Positions 16,965 through 26,446 of a DNA stretch of 64,000 nt are shown here, in pieces. Position 1 is the stretch's first letter. Each line of letters opens with the position of its first letter. The notes under the pieces were generated by a model, which worked only from the letters and a program-made list of their open reading frames with translations, ran no database searches and was not told where the DNA came from. The translations under genes and the position numbers were made by a program. The stretch is taken from the NCBI RefSeq assembly GCF_001426245.1, contig NZ_LMCM01000001.1, positions 622,625 to 686,624 of the forward strand. The letters run 5' to 3'. This DNA is from Phycicoccus sp. Root101 (GTDB lineage: Bacteria; Actinomycetota; Actinomycetes; Actinomycetales; Dermatophilaceae).

Positions 16965-18244
16965 GCTGCGTCCTCCTGCGTCGCCACGAGGTGGCGCACG
17001 ACCGCCCTGCTCTCGGGTGCCAGCCACGCCTGCGCCGCGGCGCGCACCTGGTCGGGGGTCACCTGGCCGATGCGGTCCAGGAACGTGTTGATGAACTGCG
17101 CGTCGCCGTGCAGGAGTGCGTGCTGGCTGATGAGGTCGGCCCGCTCCTCCTGTCCCGCGAGTGCGGACAGCCAGCTGCGCTCGGACTGCGCCATCGCGGA
17201 CTCGGCCTCGACCTCGGTCGGGCCCTCCTTCGCGAACCGCTCGAGCTCCTCGACCACGGCAGCCTCGATGGCCTGCGGGTCCTGCCCCTCGGCGACGTCC
17301 ACGACGAAGAACCCGAGGCTCACGCCGTCGACGAACCCCATCGCGTGGGCCTGCACTGCGTTGGCGACCTGCTCGCGGCGCACCAGGCGCTGCACGAGGC
17401 GCGAGGTCGACAGCCCACCCAGGGCGTCGATCGCGAGCGCCGCCGCGAAGAACTCCTCGGTGTTGTCGGCCGGCAGCCGGAACGCGATGTGCAGCCGGTC
17501 GTTCGGCACCGGTCCCGGCCGGTCGACGTGCACCGGCGCGGGCAGCGGCTCGAGCTGCGGGAGGTTGGCGCGTGGCGTCTCGGCACTGGCCGGCAGGTGA
17601 CCGAAGTAGCGCTCGGCCGCGGCGAAGCCCTCCTCGGGGGTCAGGTCGCCGACGAGGGTGAGCACGGTGTTGTTCGGCCCGTAGTAGCGGCGGAAGAACT
17701 CGTGCACGTCCTCGACGCTGGCCGCGTCGAGGTCCTCCATCGACCCGATCGTCGGGTGGTGGTAGGGGTGCCCCTCGGGGAACACCGCGGCATACACCTC
17801 GATCAGGGCCTTGCCGTAGGGCACGTTGTCGTAGCGCTGGCGCTTCTCCTCCTTGACGACGTCCCGCTGGTTGTCGAGGTTCTCCTGGTTGACCGCGTCG
17901 AGGAGGTACCCGTGCCGGTCGGCCTCCATCCAGAGGGCCAGCTCGTACGCACCCTTGGGGACGGTCTCGAAGTAGTTGGTGCGGTCGAACCACGTCGTCG
18001 CGTTGAGGCGTCCGCCCTCGGCCATCAGCCGGGTGAAGTGCTCACCGCTGGCGATGTTGCGCGAGCCCTGGAACATCAGGTGCTCGAAGAGGTGCGCGAA
18101 GCCGGTGCGTCCGGCGACCTCGTGGCGCGAGCCGACGTTGACCCAGAGGTTGACCGTGACGTTCGGGACGCTGGTGTCGGGAGAGACCACGACACGCAGG
18201 CCGTTGGGCAGCGTGAACTCGTGGATCGGGTAGTCCAGGGGCAT
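16961..18244 (-). CDS. M16-family zinc metallopeptidase, catalytic subunit
   Basis: The 427-residue product contains the inverted zinc motif H51-L-F-E54-H55 in AHLFEHLMFQGS. The third ligand should be one of the Glu residues in VVKEEKRQR, about 76 residues later. It acts on small peptides or processing intermediates, probably as a heterodimer with the zinc-less M16 protein encoded next, with which it overlaps. No signal peptide is seen, so it should be cytosolic. TAGGGT six bases before the ATG indicates a leaderless transcript. Confidence 0.94.
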   Translation of the reverse strand: MPLDYPIHEFTLPNGLRVVVSPDTSVPNVTVNLWVNVGSRHEVAGRTGFAHLFEHLMFQGSRNIASGEHFTRLMAEGGRLNATTWFDRTNYFETVPKGAYELALWMEADRHGYLLDAVNQENLDNQRDVVKEEKRQRYDNVPYGKALIEVYAAVFPEGHPYHHPTIGSMEDLDAASVEDVHEFFRRYYGPNNTVLTLVGDLTPEEGFAAAERYFGHLPASAETPRANLPQLEPLPAPVHVDRPGPVPNDRLHIAFRLPADNTEEFFAAALAIDALGGLSTSRLVQRLVRREQVANAVQAHAMGFVDGVSLGFFVVDVAEGQDPQAIEAAVVEELERFAKEGPTEVEAESAMAQSERSWLSALAGQEERADLISQHALLHGDAQFINTFLDRIGQVTPDQVRAAAQAWLAPESRAVVRHLVATQEDAA

Positions 18245-18250
18245 GGCTGC

Positions 18251-18256
18251 ACCCTA
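18251..18256 (-). promoter_or_regulatory. -10 box of the M16 operon (leaderless)
   Basis: TAGGGT on the minus strand ends six bases before ATG 18244. Confidence 0.45.
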
Positions 18257-18327
18257 GGCGAACGCCCGCCCGCGTGCCTGCGTGCGGCGAACTTCCTCCC
18301 CCGCCAACGCCGCCCGGACGGCCGGTC

Positions 18328-19746
18328 TCAGAGGACGCGGCTGCCCTGCTCGCGCGCCTGGGCCACGGACTGCGCCGGCGGCTTGCGGTCGGCTGGGACG
18401 CGCGGCAGGGACGGGGCGTAGCCGTCGCCGAGCTGTTCGATCGCCGTGCGGGCGAACACCTGCTGCTCGGTCACCGTGCGTTCGGACCGCCCACGGCCGA
18501 CGAAGCTCACCGCCCAGTGCAGGAGCGTCGTCAGGCGGTGCTTGAACCCGATGATGTAGACGAGGTGCACGGCCAGCCACAGCAGCCACGCGACGAAGCC
18601 GCTGAAGTGGAGCCTGCCGATCGAGGTGACGGCGCTGAAGCGCGAGATCGTCGCCATCGATCCCTTGTCCTTGTAGACGAAGGGGCCGGCCGGCGCCTTG
18701 CCCGCGAGCCGTCGCTTGATCTGGTCAGCGGCGTAGCGCGAACCCTGGATCGCCACCTGCGCGACACCGGGATAGCCCTTGAGCGCGGCCATGTCACCGA
18801 CGACGAACACCTCGGGGTGGCCCGGGAGGGTGAGGTCGTCGTTCACCTCGATGCGTCCGGCCCGGTCGAGGCTCGCGCCGGACTGGTCCGACAGCTGGGC
18901 GGTCAGCTCGGAGGCCTGGACCCCGGCGGCCCAGACCTTGGTGACGGACTCGATGCGACGCATGGAGCCGTCGGAGTCCTTGACGTCGATGCCTGTCGCG
19001 TCGACCCCGGTCACCATCGCACCGAGCTGGACCTCGACCCCGAGGCTGCGCAGCTTCTCGGCGGCCTTGGCGCCCAGGTGGTCACCGAACGCCCCCAGGA
19101 CGGTCGGTGCAGCGTCGAGCAGCACGATGCGCGCGCGGGTGGGGTCGATGGACCGGAAGTCCCGACGCAACGTGCGCCGCGACAGCTCGGCGATCTGGCC
19201 GGCCATCTCCACCCCGGTCGGTCCCGCGCCGACGACGACGAACGTCATGAAGCGCTCGATCTCCTTGGGGGTGGTGGCCAGCTCCGCCCACTCGAACGCA
19301 CCGAAGATGCGTCCGCGCAGCTCGAGCGCGTCGTCGATCGACTTCATGCCGGGCGCGTACTGGGCGAAGTGGTCGTTGCCGAAGTACGACTGGCCGGCCC
19401 CCGCCGCGACGAGCAGCGAGTCGTACTCGGTGACGGTCTCGCGGTCGAGGACGCGGGAGGTCACCGTCCTGGACTCCAGGTCGATGTGTGTGACGTTGCC
19501 CAGGAGCACGCGGGCGTTGTCCTGTCGGGCGAGCACCTCACGGGTGGCAGGCGCGATCTCGCCCTCGGACAGGATGCCCGTGGCCACCTGGTAGAGCAGG
19601 GGCTGGAACAGGTGGTGGGTGGTCTTGGCGATCAGGGTGATGTCGACGTCGGAGCGCTTGAGCGCCTGCGTGCCGAACAACCCACCGAACCCCGAACCGA
19701 CCACGACGACGCGGTGACGTTGCTGGGTGTGGACCTCGTGCGACAT
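18328..19746 (-). CDS. ndh: Type II NADH dehydrogenase (NDH-2)
   Basis: From ATG 19746 (AGGAG nine bases upstream) the product is 472 residues. FAD binding is shown by VVVVGSGFGGLFG near residue 15, NADH binding by FVVVGAGPTGVEMAGQIAEL, and the second FAD segment by EVFVVGDMAA. YLVYIIGFKHRL-like hydrophobic residues near 380-410 should anchor the monotopic enzyme. NDH-2 passes electrons from NADH to quinone without pumping protons. A longer frame to 19782 lacks a ribosome site. It is transcribed alone behind the terminator of the transglycosylase gene. Confidence 0.95.
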   Translation of the reverse strand: MSHEVHTQQRHRVVVVGSGFGGLFGTQALKRSDVDITLIAKTTHHLFQPLLYQVATGILSEGEIAPATREVLARQDNARVLLGNVTHIDLESRTVTSRVLDRETVTEYDSLLVAAGAGQSYFGNDHFAQYAPGMKSIDDALELRGRIFGAFEWAELATTPKEIERFMTFVVVGAGPTGVEMAGQIAELSRRTLRRDFRSIDPTRARIVLLDAAPTVLGAFGDHLGAKAAEKLRSLGVEVQLGAMVTGVDATGIDVKDSDGSMRRIESVTKVWAAGVQASELTAQLSDQSGASLDRAGRIEVNDDLTLPGHPEVFVVGDMAALKGYPGVAQVAIQGSRYAADQIKRRLAGKAPAGPFVYKDKGSMATISRFSAVTSIGRLHFSGFVAWLLWLAVHLVYIIGFKHRLTTLLHWAVSFVGRGRSERTVTEQQVFARTAIEQLGDGYAPSLPRVPADRKPPAQSVAQAREQGSRVL

Positions 19747-19772
19747 ACCGACACTCTCCTGTGAAAGACGAA

Positions 19773-19804
19773 GGACGGCCACCCCTGGTCGGGGGTGCCG
19801 TCCT
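19773..19804 (-). terminator. Terminator of the lytic transglycosylase gene
   Basis: On the minus strand GGACGGCACCCC pairs with GGGGTGGCCGTCC (one bulged base), followed by a T-rich stretch. It separates the transglycosylase gene from ndh. Confidence 0.65.
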
Positions 19805-19901
19805 CCATGACGCCTGCATCTGCGTCAACAACCCTATCGGCGCACGTATGCCGTGGCCTCACCTCGCTGCGTGGGCTGCGATGCGCATCACGTCGTCGGG
19901 T

Positions 19902-21104
19902 TCACCCCGTCGTGGGAGTCGACACGTCGCCCGACGGATCGGGCGGAGGGACCGTCGACGCCGGGTCGGGGGTCGAGGGCGTGGGGTCCGGGACCGGTGT
20001 GGTCGTGGAGGGATCGGGGGTCGTGGGCCCCGAGGTCGTCGGGTCGGGCACCGGCGTGGTCGGCACCGGTGTCGTCGGGGACGGAGTCGGCGTGGTCGTC
20101 ACGGGACCCCGGTGCGGCGTCGTGGGTGACGCCTTGACCGGCTTCCTCACCGGCTTCTTCGCAGGCTTCTTGGCCGGCTTCTTCGCCTTCTCGGGCTCGG
20201 CGACCGCCAGGTCGCTGGCGCGACCGCCGGAACCCACCCGGAAGGCGACGTCGGTCATCGGGGCCAGCCCGTGCCGCGTGAAGAAGGTGACCCACTGCGA
20301 GACCGCGGCGACGTACTCCCCGGACCAGTTGTACGTGAGGATCGCCGAGCGCAGGTCACCGCTGCGGGACAGGTCGCGTCCGTCGCGGCACAGGTAGTCG
20401 GCGGTCGCCCGGGCGGCGTCGAAGACGTTCTGCGGGTCGCGGCGACCGTCGCCGTCACCGTCGCGCCCGGCCCAGCGCCAGGTGCCCGGCAGGAACTGGA
20501 GGGGACCCACGGCACGGTCGTAGTCGCCGGCCCCGTCGTAGGCACCCCCGTCGCTGTCGTGCACGACCGCGAAGGGTCCGCCGTCGAGCAGCGGGCCGTA
20601 GATCGCCGGGGTCACCCGGTGGTCGGCGTCGACCTGGCGACCACCGATCGAGCCGGACTCGACCTGGCCGATGGCAGCGAGGTGGGCCGGGCGGAGGTGG
20701 CAGGAGGCCGGGGCGGCGGCCGCGGCCCTGACGTAGGCGGCGGCGAGGACGGCCTGCGGTGTGCCCGCCCGCGGGAGCGCGCCCGAGGAGGCCCTGGTCG
20801 GGGGTTTCGGCGGCTTGGGCGGTGCGACGGTCCGGCGGACGGCCACGACGACCCGGCCGGCAGCACCGGCGGCCGGCGCGAACGCACCGTGCGCGTCGTC
20901 GAAGGACCACGCGTCGGGGACGGCAACCACGGGAGGCGTCAGCGCTGGCCCGACCGACAGGTCGACCGGCAGGACCGCCGGCGTGGTGGAGGCCTTCTCG
21001 GCGGACCCGGCCCCCGCGGTCAGCTCGTGGGCGGACGCCGTCTGGGCCACGACCGCCGTGACGAGGGCGGACAGCACCCCGAGCTTGACCAGCTGGACCC
21101 GCAC
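19902..21104 (-). CDS. Secreted lytic murein transglycosylase with basic and Thr/Pro-rich tail
   Basis: The likely start is GTG 21104 (GGGAGGGAGAG upstream), giving 400 residues with a signal sequence ending ATASA-like TASAHEL. The catalytic domain (near 125-290) is of the SLT_2/MltB type: AAIGQVESGSIGG holds the catalytic Glu, and DRAVGPLQFLPGTWRWAG is the typical second motif. It cleaves glycan strands of peptidoglycan. A basic linker (AKKPAKKPAKKPVRKPVK) then leads to about 80 residues rich in Thr, Pro, Ser and Asp, probably a cell-wall-spanning tail. An upstream ATG at 21161 gives 19 more residues but no clear ribosome site. Confidence 0.85.
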   Translation of the reverse strand: MRVQLVKLGVLSALVTAVVAQTASAHELTAGAGSAEKASTTPAVLPVDLSVGPALTPPVVAVPDAWSFDDAHGAFAPAAGAAGRVVVAVRRTVAPPKPPKPPTRASSGALPRAGTPQAVLAAAYVRAAAAAPASCHLRPAHLAAIGQVESGSIGGRQVDADHRVTPAIYGPLLDGGPFAVVHDSDGGAYDGAGDYDRAVGPLQFLPGTWRWAGRDGDGDGRRDPQNVFDAARATADYLCRDGRDLSRSGDLRSAILTYNWSGEYVAAVSQWVTFFTRHGLAPMTDVAFRVGSGGRASDLAVAEPEKAKKPAKKPAKKPVRKPVKASPTTPHRGPVTTTPTPSPTTPVPTTPVPDPTTSGPTTPDPSTTTPVPDPTPSTPDPASTVPPPDPSGDVSTPTTG

Positions 21105-21288
21105 CGACCTCTCCCTCCCGCGCGTGGAGCGGCCGGACCCGGCCGCAGCAGACCCGCCCACCCTGCCGGTCCGCGTCGCCGCCTACCTGGCCGCGCGGGG
21201 GGAACGGCACGAACGGACGAGGCGCAGACCGGACACAGGCCCCACGAGCCACAGGCGCCCCACGTCGTCCCAGGACGTGGACGGCCGG

Positions 21289-21789
21289 TCAGAACAACCG
21301 TGCGGCCCGGGTCTCCTCGGACTCCTCGAGGGCGAGGAGGAACCGCTTGCGGTCCAGGCCACCGGCATAGCCGACGAGGCTGCCGTCCGCGCCGATCACG
21401 CGGTGGCACGGGACGATGATGCCGAGCGGGTTGCGTCCGTTGGCGGCCCCGACCGCCTGGCTGAACCCGACGTCGCCCAGTGCCCTGGCCAGGTCGCCGT
21501 AGCTGCGGGTCTGGCCGTACGGGATCTCGCGGAGCAACGCCCACACCTTCTGCTCGAACGCGTTGCCCACCGGTGCCAGGGGCAGGTCGAAGGTGGTCCG
21601 CTCGCGGGCGAAGTACTCGCCGAGCTGCCTGGTGGCGGTGTCGAAGCCGCTGTCGTCCCGCTCCCCCAGCTCGGCCGTGGAGCCGGGTGCGTGCTTCGCC
21701 CGGTCCATGTGCAGCGCGACCAGGACGCCGTCCTCGGCGATGAGGGTGAGGTCGCCGATCGGCGAGGGCACGACGGTGTGGGTCCTCAT
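21289..21789 (-). CDS. ogt: Methylated-DNA--protein-cysteine methyltransferase
   Basis: The 166-residue product starts MRTHTVVPSPIGDL. The active-site motif is IIVPCHRVI with acceptor Cys128, and ANGRNPLG precedes it. The C-terminal helix-turn-helix region reads AFEQKVWALLREIPYGQTRS. It removes alkyl groups from O6-alkylguanine in a suicide reaction. It lies four bases downstream of the HIT gene, so the two are cotranscribed. It lacks the Ada regulatory domain. Confidence 0.95.
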   Translation of the reverse strand: MRTHTVVPSPIGDLTLIAEDGVLVALHMDRAKHAPGSTAELGERDDSGFDTATRQLGEYFARERTTFDLPLAPVGNAFEQKVWALLREIPYGQTRSYGDLARALGDVGFSQAVGAANGRNPLGIIVPCHRVIGADGSLVGYAGGLDRKRFLLALEESEETRAARLF

Positions 21790-21793
21790 GGCG

Positions 21794-22216
21794 TCACCGG
21801 GGTGCAGGCGCGAGCGCGGCAGCGACCCGCCCTGCATACTCCTGCGCCTCCTCGTCCGAGGCGTACTTCGTGCGGGGCCAGAAGAAGCCGCGCAGCCCGT
21901 CGCCCTTGGTGCGCGGCACGACGTGGACGTGCAGGTGCGGGACCGACTGCGAGACGACGTTGTTCACCGCCACGAACGACCCCTGCGCACCGAGCCCGGC
22001 GACGACGGCGCTCGCCGTGCGCTGGGCGGCGCCCATGAGGACCGGCAGGAGCTCGGCCGGGAGGTCGGGGAAGGTGTCGACGTGGATGCGGGGAACGAGA
22101 AGGACGTGCCCCTTGAACACGGGCCGGGTGTCGAGGAACCCGAGCACGAACGGCTCGTCGACGACCACGGTGGCGGGCACCGAGCCATCGATGATCTGGC
22201 AGAAGAGGCAGTCCAC
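21794..22216 (-). CDS. HIT-family nucleotide-binding hydrolase
   Basis: The product contains the histidine triad HLHVHVVPR and begins DCLFCQIIDGSVPATVV, the normal start of bacterial HIT proteins with a Cys-x-x-Cys pair. HIT proteins hydrolyse adenosine phosphoramidates or dinucleoside polyphosphates. GTG 22216 gives 140 residues and matches the family start; GTG 22246 would add 10 residues. No strong ribosome site decides between them. It sits upstream of ogt with a four-base gap. Confidence 0.88.
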   Translation of the reverse strand: MDCLFCQIIDGSVPATVVVDEPFVLGFLDTRPVFKGHVLLVPRIHVDTFPDLPAELLPVLMGAAQRTASAVVAGLGAQGSFVAVNNVVSQSVPHLHVHVVPRTKGDGLRGFFWPRTKYASDEEAQEYAGRVAAALAPAPR

Positions 22217-22282
22217 GCCAGCGACCCTAGCCGCCGTGTCCGACACGGGCGCGACGTCAGCCGCGGCAGTCGGGCGGGGGTC

Positions 22283-23074
22283 TCAGGCCTGCTTCGGCGG
22301 GCGGGGCAGGAAGTAGCTCGTGCGCCGACGGTACTCGGCGTACCCGGGGCGCTCGCCCATGTGCTTCTCGAGGAGCTTGGCCCCCGTGGCGAAGACGAGG
22401 AAGTAGGTCATGACGACGGGCGAGAGGACGGTGAGGACACCGGGCCACGCACTCGCGGCGACGAGGTAGATCCCCCACCAGACGCAGGAGTCCCCGAAGT
22501 AGTTGGGGTGGCGCGTCCACGACCAGAGGCCGCGGTCCATGACCTTGCCCTTGTTGGAGGCGTCGGCCTTGAACGCCTTGAGCTGGGCGTCACCGACCGC
22601 CTCGAACGTGAGGCCGACCGCCCACAGCAGCAGCCCGAGGACGGCGACCACGGTGATCCCGGGTCCGGACGCAGCGCTCACCTGGATCGGCAGGGACACG
22701 AACCAGACGGCCAGGCCCTGCACGAGGTAGACCTTCCGGATGGCGACCCACGTCGGGTTCCCGGGCTCCTTGTCGAGCATCTCCGCGTAGCGCGGGTCCT
22801 CGCCCTTGCCCGCGTTGCGTCGCGTCACGTGCCACGCCAGGCGCAGACCCCACAGCGCGACGACGACCACGAGGGCGAGGCGGCGCCACCCCGTGCCGTC
22901 ACCGACGAGGGCGGCCACGACCGCCACGACCACGAACCCGAGGCCCCAGGTCGTGTCGACCACGCTGACGCGCCCCTGCCTCGCGCCGACGACCGCGGTC
23001 GCCGCCATGAGGACGACGACCGTGAGGAGCGAGAGACCGGTGACGGCCAGGAAGTTCGAGCTGTCGAAGGTCAT
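22283..23074 (-). CDS. DUF1295 membrane protein (steroid 5-alpha-reductase-like)
   Basis: The 263-residue product has about seven membrane helices. The C-terminal motif LWSWTRHPNYFGDSCVWWGI with ERPGYAEYRRRTSYFLPRPP is typical of DUF1295 and the isoprenylcysteine methyltransferase/5-alpha-reductase superfamily, which bind NADPH or SAM at this end. Substrate is unknown. Its start overlaps the end of the upstream methyltransferase gene by four bases (ATGA). It is therefore the last gene of a lipid-modification operon, suggesting a reduction or methylation of an acyl chain. Confidence 0.88.
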   Translation of the reverse strand: MTFDSSNFLAVTGLSLLTVVVLMAATAVVGARQGRVSVVDTTWGLGFVVVAVVAALVGDGTGWRRLALVVVVALWGLRLAWHVTRRNAGKGEDPRYAEMLDKEPGNPTWVAIRKVYLVQGLAVWFVSLPIQVSAASGPGITVVAVLGLLLWAVGLTFEAVGDAQLKAFKADASNKGKVMDRGLWSWTRHPNYFGDSCVWWGIYLVAASAWPGVLTVLSPVVMTYFLVFATGAKLLEKHMGERPGYAEYRRRTSYFLPRPPKQA

Positions 23075-24384
23075 GACCAGATCGTAGGGCGCTGCGGCGG
23101 GAGGCCGGACGAACCGTGGTCCGGGCGGACCGACAGGATCTGGTCGACGCCCATGCGACCGTCGCGGAAGGCCATCGAGCCACCGACCAGGTAGAGCCGC
23201 CACACGCGGGCGACCTCTTCACCGACCAGGGCGACGGCCCGGTCCCAGTTGGCCTCGAACGTGTCGTGCCAGGCGTCGACGGTGCGCACGTAGTGCTCGC
23301 GCAGCGCGTGCACGTCGCGCACCTCCAGCCCCGACTCCTCGATGAGGTCGACGGTCTGGCCGACGGGCCGCATCGTCATGTCGGGGGCGATGAACGACTC
23401 GATGAAGGGACCCCCACCCGGGTGCCGGCCACGCCGGGACATCTGCTGGATGAGCACCCGGCCACCGGGGCGTACGCGGTCGTGGAGGACCGAGGTGTAG
23501 GTGCGGTAGTTGCGCTCCCCCACGTGCTCACCCATCTCGAGGGAGACGACGGCGTCGAAGTCGCTGTCCGGCACGTCGCGGTAGTCCTGGAGCCGGATCT
23601 CGACCCGGTCCTGCAGTCCACGCTCGGCGATGCGTGCGTCGATGAACTTCTTCTGCTCGGCGGCGATGGTCACCCCGGTGACCTGCGCGCCGAAGTGCTC
23701 CGCGGCATACAGGCTCATCGATCCCCAGCCGCACCCGACGTCGAGCAGGCGCATGCCCGGCTGGAGGCCGAGCTTGCGGCACACCAGGTCGAGCTTGTCG
23801 CGCTGGGCGTCCTCGACCGTGTAGTCGGGGTCGTCGGAGGTCCAGTAGCCGCAGGAGTAGGCCATGTGCGGGTCGAGGATGAGCTCGTAGAACTCGTTCG
23901 ACAGGTCGTAGTGGTGGTGGATGGCCTGCTTGTCGCGACCCAGGCTGTGCAGGCGCCCCTTGAGGACGGCCTGGCTCGCCGGCGGCCGGAGCGGGATCCC
24001 CAGTGCCCCAGCGCTCTTCGCAACCTTGACGATCGCGGCGATGGCCGCCGGAGTCGGGCGTATGGCGCCCAGGCCGCGTTCGTGCGCGACGGACCACACG
24101 TGCGTGAGGGCCGCGTCGAGGTCGCCCTCGACGTCGAGCTCGCCGGTGACGTAGGCCTGCGAGGCGCCGAGCTCACCCGGGTGGCGCAGCAGCCTGCGCA
24201 GGGCCCGCGGCGACCGGAGGACGACGTGGGGAGCGTCCTGCGGGCCGGCCGCGCTGCCGTCCCAGGCGGAGAGGTGCACCGGCAGGGCGCCGCCCACGAA
24301 GGGGGCGAGCGCCGCGGCGATCTCGGCGGCGACGCCCGGCTGGGTGGCCGTGGCGGTGCTGGGGGTGGTGTCTGTCGCGGTCAT
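23071..24384 (-). CDS. SAM-dependent methyltransferase, cyclopropane-fatty-acid-synthase family (second copy)
   Basis: The 437-residue product carries the family marker AIHHHYDLSNEFYELIL, the SAM motif LLDVGCGWGSMSLYAAE, and VSLEMGEHVGERNYRTY. A Thr/Ala-rich lead of about 20 residues and an N-terminal domain (to about residue 145) precede it. CFA-type enzymes add a methylene or methyl carbon to the double bond of membrane phospholipid acyl chains. This copy is clearly different from the upstream paralogue, so one may make cyclopropane and the other a methyl-branched product (inference). It overlaps the genes on both sides by four bases. Confidence 0.9.
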   Translation of the reverse strand: MTATDTTPSTATATQPGVAAEIAAALAPFVGGALPVHLSAWDGSAAGPQDAPHVVLRSPRALRRLLRHPGELGASQAYVTGELDVEGDLDAALTHVWSVAHERGLGAIRPTPAAIAAIVKVAKSAGALGIPLRPPASQAVLKGRLHSLGRDKQAIHHHYDLSNEFYELILDPHMAYSCGYWTSDDPDYTVEDAQRDKLDLVCRKLGLQPGMRLLDVGCGWGSMSLYAAEHFGAQVTGVTIAAEQKKFIDARIAERGLQDRVEIRLQDYRDVPDSDFDAVVSLEMGEHVGERNYRTYTSVLHDRVRPGGRVLIQQMSRRGRHPGGGPFIESFIAPDMTMRPVGQTVDLIEESGLEVRDVHALREHYVRTVDAWHDTFEANWDRAVALVGEEVARVWRLYLVGGSMAFRDGRMGVDQILSVRPDHGSSGLPPQRPTIWS

Positions 24385-25718
24385 CGGCCGCCTTCCCTCT
24401 GGAGAACGAGCTGCTGGACATCGAGGTAGCCGGAGCGGAAACCCGCCCGCGAGTACTCGAGGTAGAAGTGCCACATCCGGTCGAAGACCTCGTCGAAACC
24501 GAGCTGGTGGACCCGCTCGAGCGCACCGAGGAACCGCTCGTCCCAGAGGCGCAGGGTCTCGCCGTAGTGCTGGCCGAAGGACAGCCGCTCCGAGACCCGC
24601 AACGAGGTCTGGGCACGGTTGACGTCCACGATGGCCTGGGTCGACGGCAGGAAGCCGCCGGGGAAGATGTACTTGTGGATCCACGTGTACGTGTAGCGCG
24701 TCGCGAGCATCCGGTCGTGCGGCATCGTGATCGCCTGGATGGCGACCTTGCCGCCGGCAGCGAGGACGCTGTCGATCTTGCGGAAGTACTCGCCCCAGTA
24801 CTCGTGCCCCACGGCCTCGATCATCTCGACGGAGACGACGGCGTCGAACTTGCCCTCGACCAGGCGGTAGTCGAGCAGCTCCACGTCCACCTGCTCGGCG
24901 AACCCTGCTGCGGCGATGCGCTCGCGGGCCAGGGCCTGCTGCTCGGACGAGAGGGTGACCGACAGCACGGTCGCGCCCCGTCGGGCGGCGCGGATGGCGA
25001 GCTCGCCCCAGCCGGTACCGATCTCGAGGACGCGGCTGCCCTCACCCACCCCCGCGGAGTCGAGCATGCGCTCGACCTTGCGACCCTGCGCCTCGGCCAG
25101 GTCGTCCCAGGCCGGGGCGGACGCCGGACGGCTGACCGTGACGGCCTCCCCCGCCACCGGTCCGCCGCGCTGCTCGTCCCCGGCGAACAACGCCGACGAG
25201 TAGCTGAGGGTGCTGTCGAGGAACGTGGCGAACATGTCGTTGGACAGGTCGTAGTGCCTCGCGATGTTGTTGCGGGTGTTGGCCGTCGAGTTCTTCTCCG
25301 TGTGCGGCATGCGGGCGACGTAGACCGCGCGCAGCTTCTGCAGCGGCTCGGGGATGAGCGTGGCCATCTGGGCGGCGAACACCTCGAGCAGGCCGCCGAG
25401 GTCCTCGGCGTTCCAGTCGCCCGCCATGTAGGACTCACCGAAGCCGATGAGGCCGTTGGCACCGACGGCCTCGAAGAAGGCGTCCGGGCGCTCGATGACC
25501 ATGAGGGGTGCGGTCGGGTCCACGGCCGCTCCGCCGACGATCGCCTCGCGGCCGAGCTGCACACGCACGGGCAGCCGCTTCACCGCGGACAGGAAGATGC
25601 GTCGGGCGAGGGCACCCTCGACGACCCGGCGCGCCCTGGCGCGGCGGGTGGTCAGGCCCGGCCAGCGGACGGGGTCGATGGCGGGGCTCATGGAGAGCCC
25701 GGCGGTGGCGGTGGTCAC
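24381..25718 (-). CDS. SAM-dependent methyltransferase, cyclopropane-fatty-acid-synthase family (first copy)
   Basis: The start is GTG 25718, overlapping the DUF1365 stop as GTGA, which gives 445 residues. Family markers are NIARHYDLSNDMFATFLDST, the SAM motif VLEIGTGWGELAIRAARRGA, SVEMIEAVGHEYWGEYFRKI and FPGGFLPSTQAI. The N-terminal domain (1-140) has AFFEAVGANGLIGFGESYMA, typical of enzymes encoded beside DUF1365 and an FAD oxidoreductase. It should modify unsaturated acyl chains of phospholipids at the membrane surface. Confidence 0.92.
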   Translation of the reverse strand: MTTATAGLSMSPAIDPVRWPGLTTRRARARRVVEGALARRIFLSAVKRLPVRVQLGREAIVGGAAVDPTAPLMVIERPDAFFEAVGANGLIGFGESYMAGDWNAEDLGGLLEVFAAQMATLIPEPLQKLRAVYVARMPHTEKNSTANTRNNIARHYDLSNDMFATFLDSTLSYSSALFAGDEQRGGPVAGEAVTVSRPASAPAWDDLAEAQGRKVERMLDSAGVGEGSRVLEIGTGWGELAIRAARRGATVLSVTLSSEQQALARERIAAAGFAEQVDVELLDYRLVEGKFDAVVSVEMIEAVGHEYWGEYFRKIDSVLAAGGKVAIQAITMPHDRMLATRYTYTWIHKYIFPGGFLPSTQAIVDVNRAQTSLRVSERLSFGQHYGETLRLWDERFLGALERVHQLGFDEVFDRMWHFYLEYSRAGFRSGYLDVQQLVLQREGGR

Positions 25719-26446
25719 TGGACTGCCTCCTGGTGGTGGGACGGACGGGGTTGGACCGGCAGGCGACGCAGCCACAGCCAGATGCCGTGGAGTCGGATCC
25801 GTGCCGAGACGGAGAGAGGTTCGAGGGGCTGGGTCAGCGCCAGGCGCAGGACCGTGCGGGTCGTGACGGGGAGTGCGCGCCCGGTCATCCCGGCGACGAA
25901 GGCGGGGCGTCCGGGGCGTCGGAGGACGACCTGGACCGACACCCGGTCGTCGGGTTCGGGGACGGTGAGGCTGTAGGAGCCCGACACGTCGTTGAACGGG
26001 CTCACGTAGAGGGCCTTGTCGACCTCTGCCCGGCCGAACTCGTCGGCCTGCACGAGGTAGGCGTGCCGGTCGCCGTAGGTGTTGTGGACCTCGACCACGG
26101 TGCACGCGAGCGTGCCCTCGGGGTCGTGGCACCAGTAGACGCTGATGGGGTTGAAGACGGTTCCGAGCACCCGGGGCATGGCGAGCATCAGGATCCGCCC
26201 GCCGCGCAGGTCGACGCCCTTGGTGGCGAGGAAGGTGTCGAGGTTCTGGCGCAGGGTCCGCGCGGGGTCACCGAGGTGGTCGCGCGACTCGAAGCTCGCA
26301 AGGCGCTGCAGGCCACCCAGGCGCGGCAGGTCGTCGAGGTCGACGAGCCAGCTGTGGCTGCGTGTGCGGAACCGGTGGGCGACCGGCTCCTTGCGCGCGT
26401 GGTGGACCGACGTCGCGTAGATGCGCGTCGCGGGCGAGGTCCTCAT
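25715..26446 (-). CDS. DUF1365 protein
   Basis: The 243-residue product begins ATRIYATSVHHARKEPVAHR and contains LGTVFNPISVYWCHDPEG and HNTYGDRHAYL, all hallmarks of DUF1365. The biochemical role is unknown. It is almost always encoded between an FAD-dependent amine-oxidase-like protein and a CFA synthase, as here, so it probably takes part in the same acyl-chain modification. It overlaps both neighbours by four bases (ATGA, GTGA). Confidence 0.92.
   Translation of the reverse strand: MRTSPATRIYATSVHHARKEPVAHRFRTRSHSWLVDLDDLPRLGGLQRLASFESRDHLGDPARTLRQNLDTFLATKGVDLRGGRILMLAMPRVLGTVFNPISVYWCHDPEGTLACTVVEVHNTYGDRHAYLVQADEFGRAEVDKALYVSPFNDVSGSYSLTVPEPDDRVSVQVVLRRPGRPAFVAGMTGRALPVTTRTVLRLALTQPLEPLSVSARIRLHGIWLWLRRLPVQPRPSHHQEAVQ

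Noticed and set aside
19795-20397. Plus-strand ORF with many Val-Gly repeats
   Set aside because: It is the mirror of the Thr/Pro-rich tail of the lytic transglycosylase.
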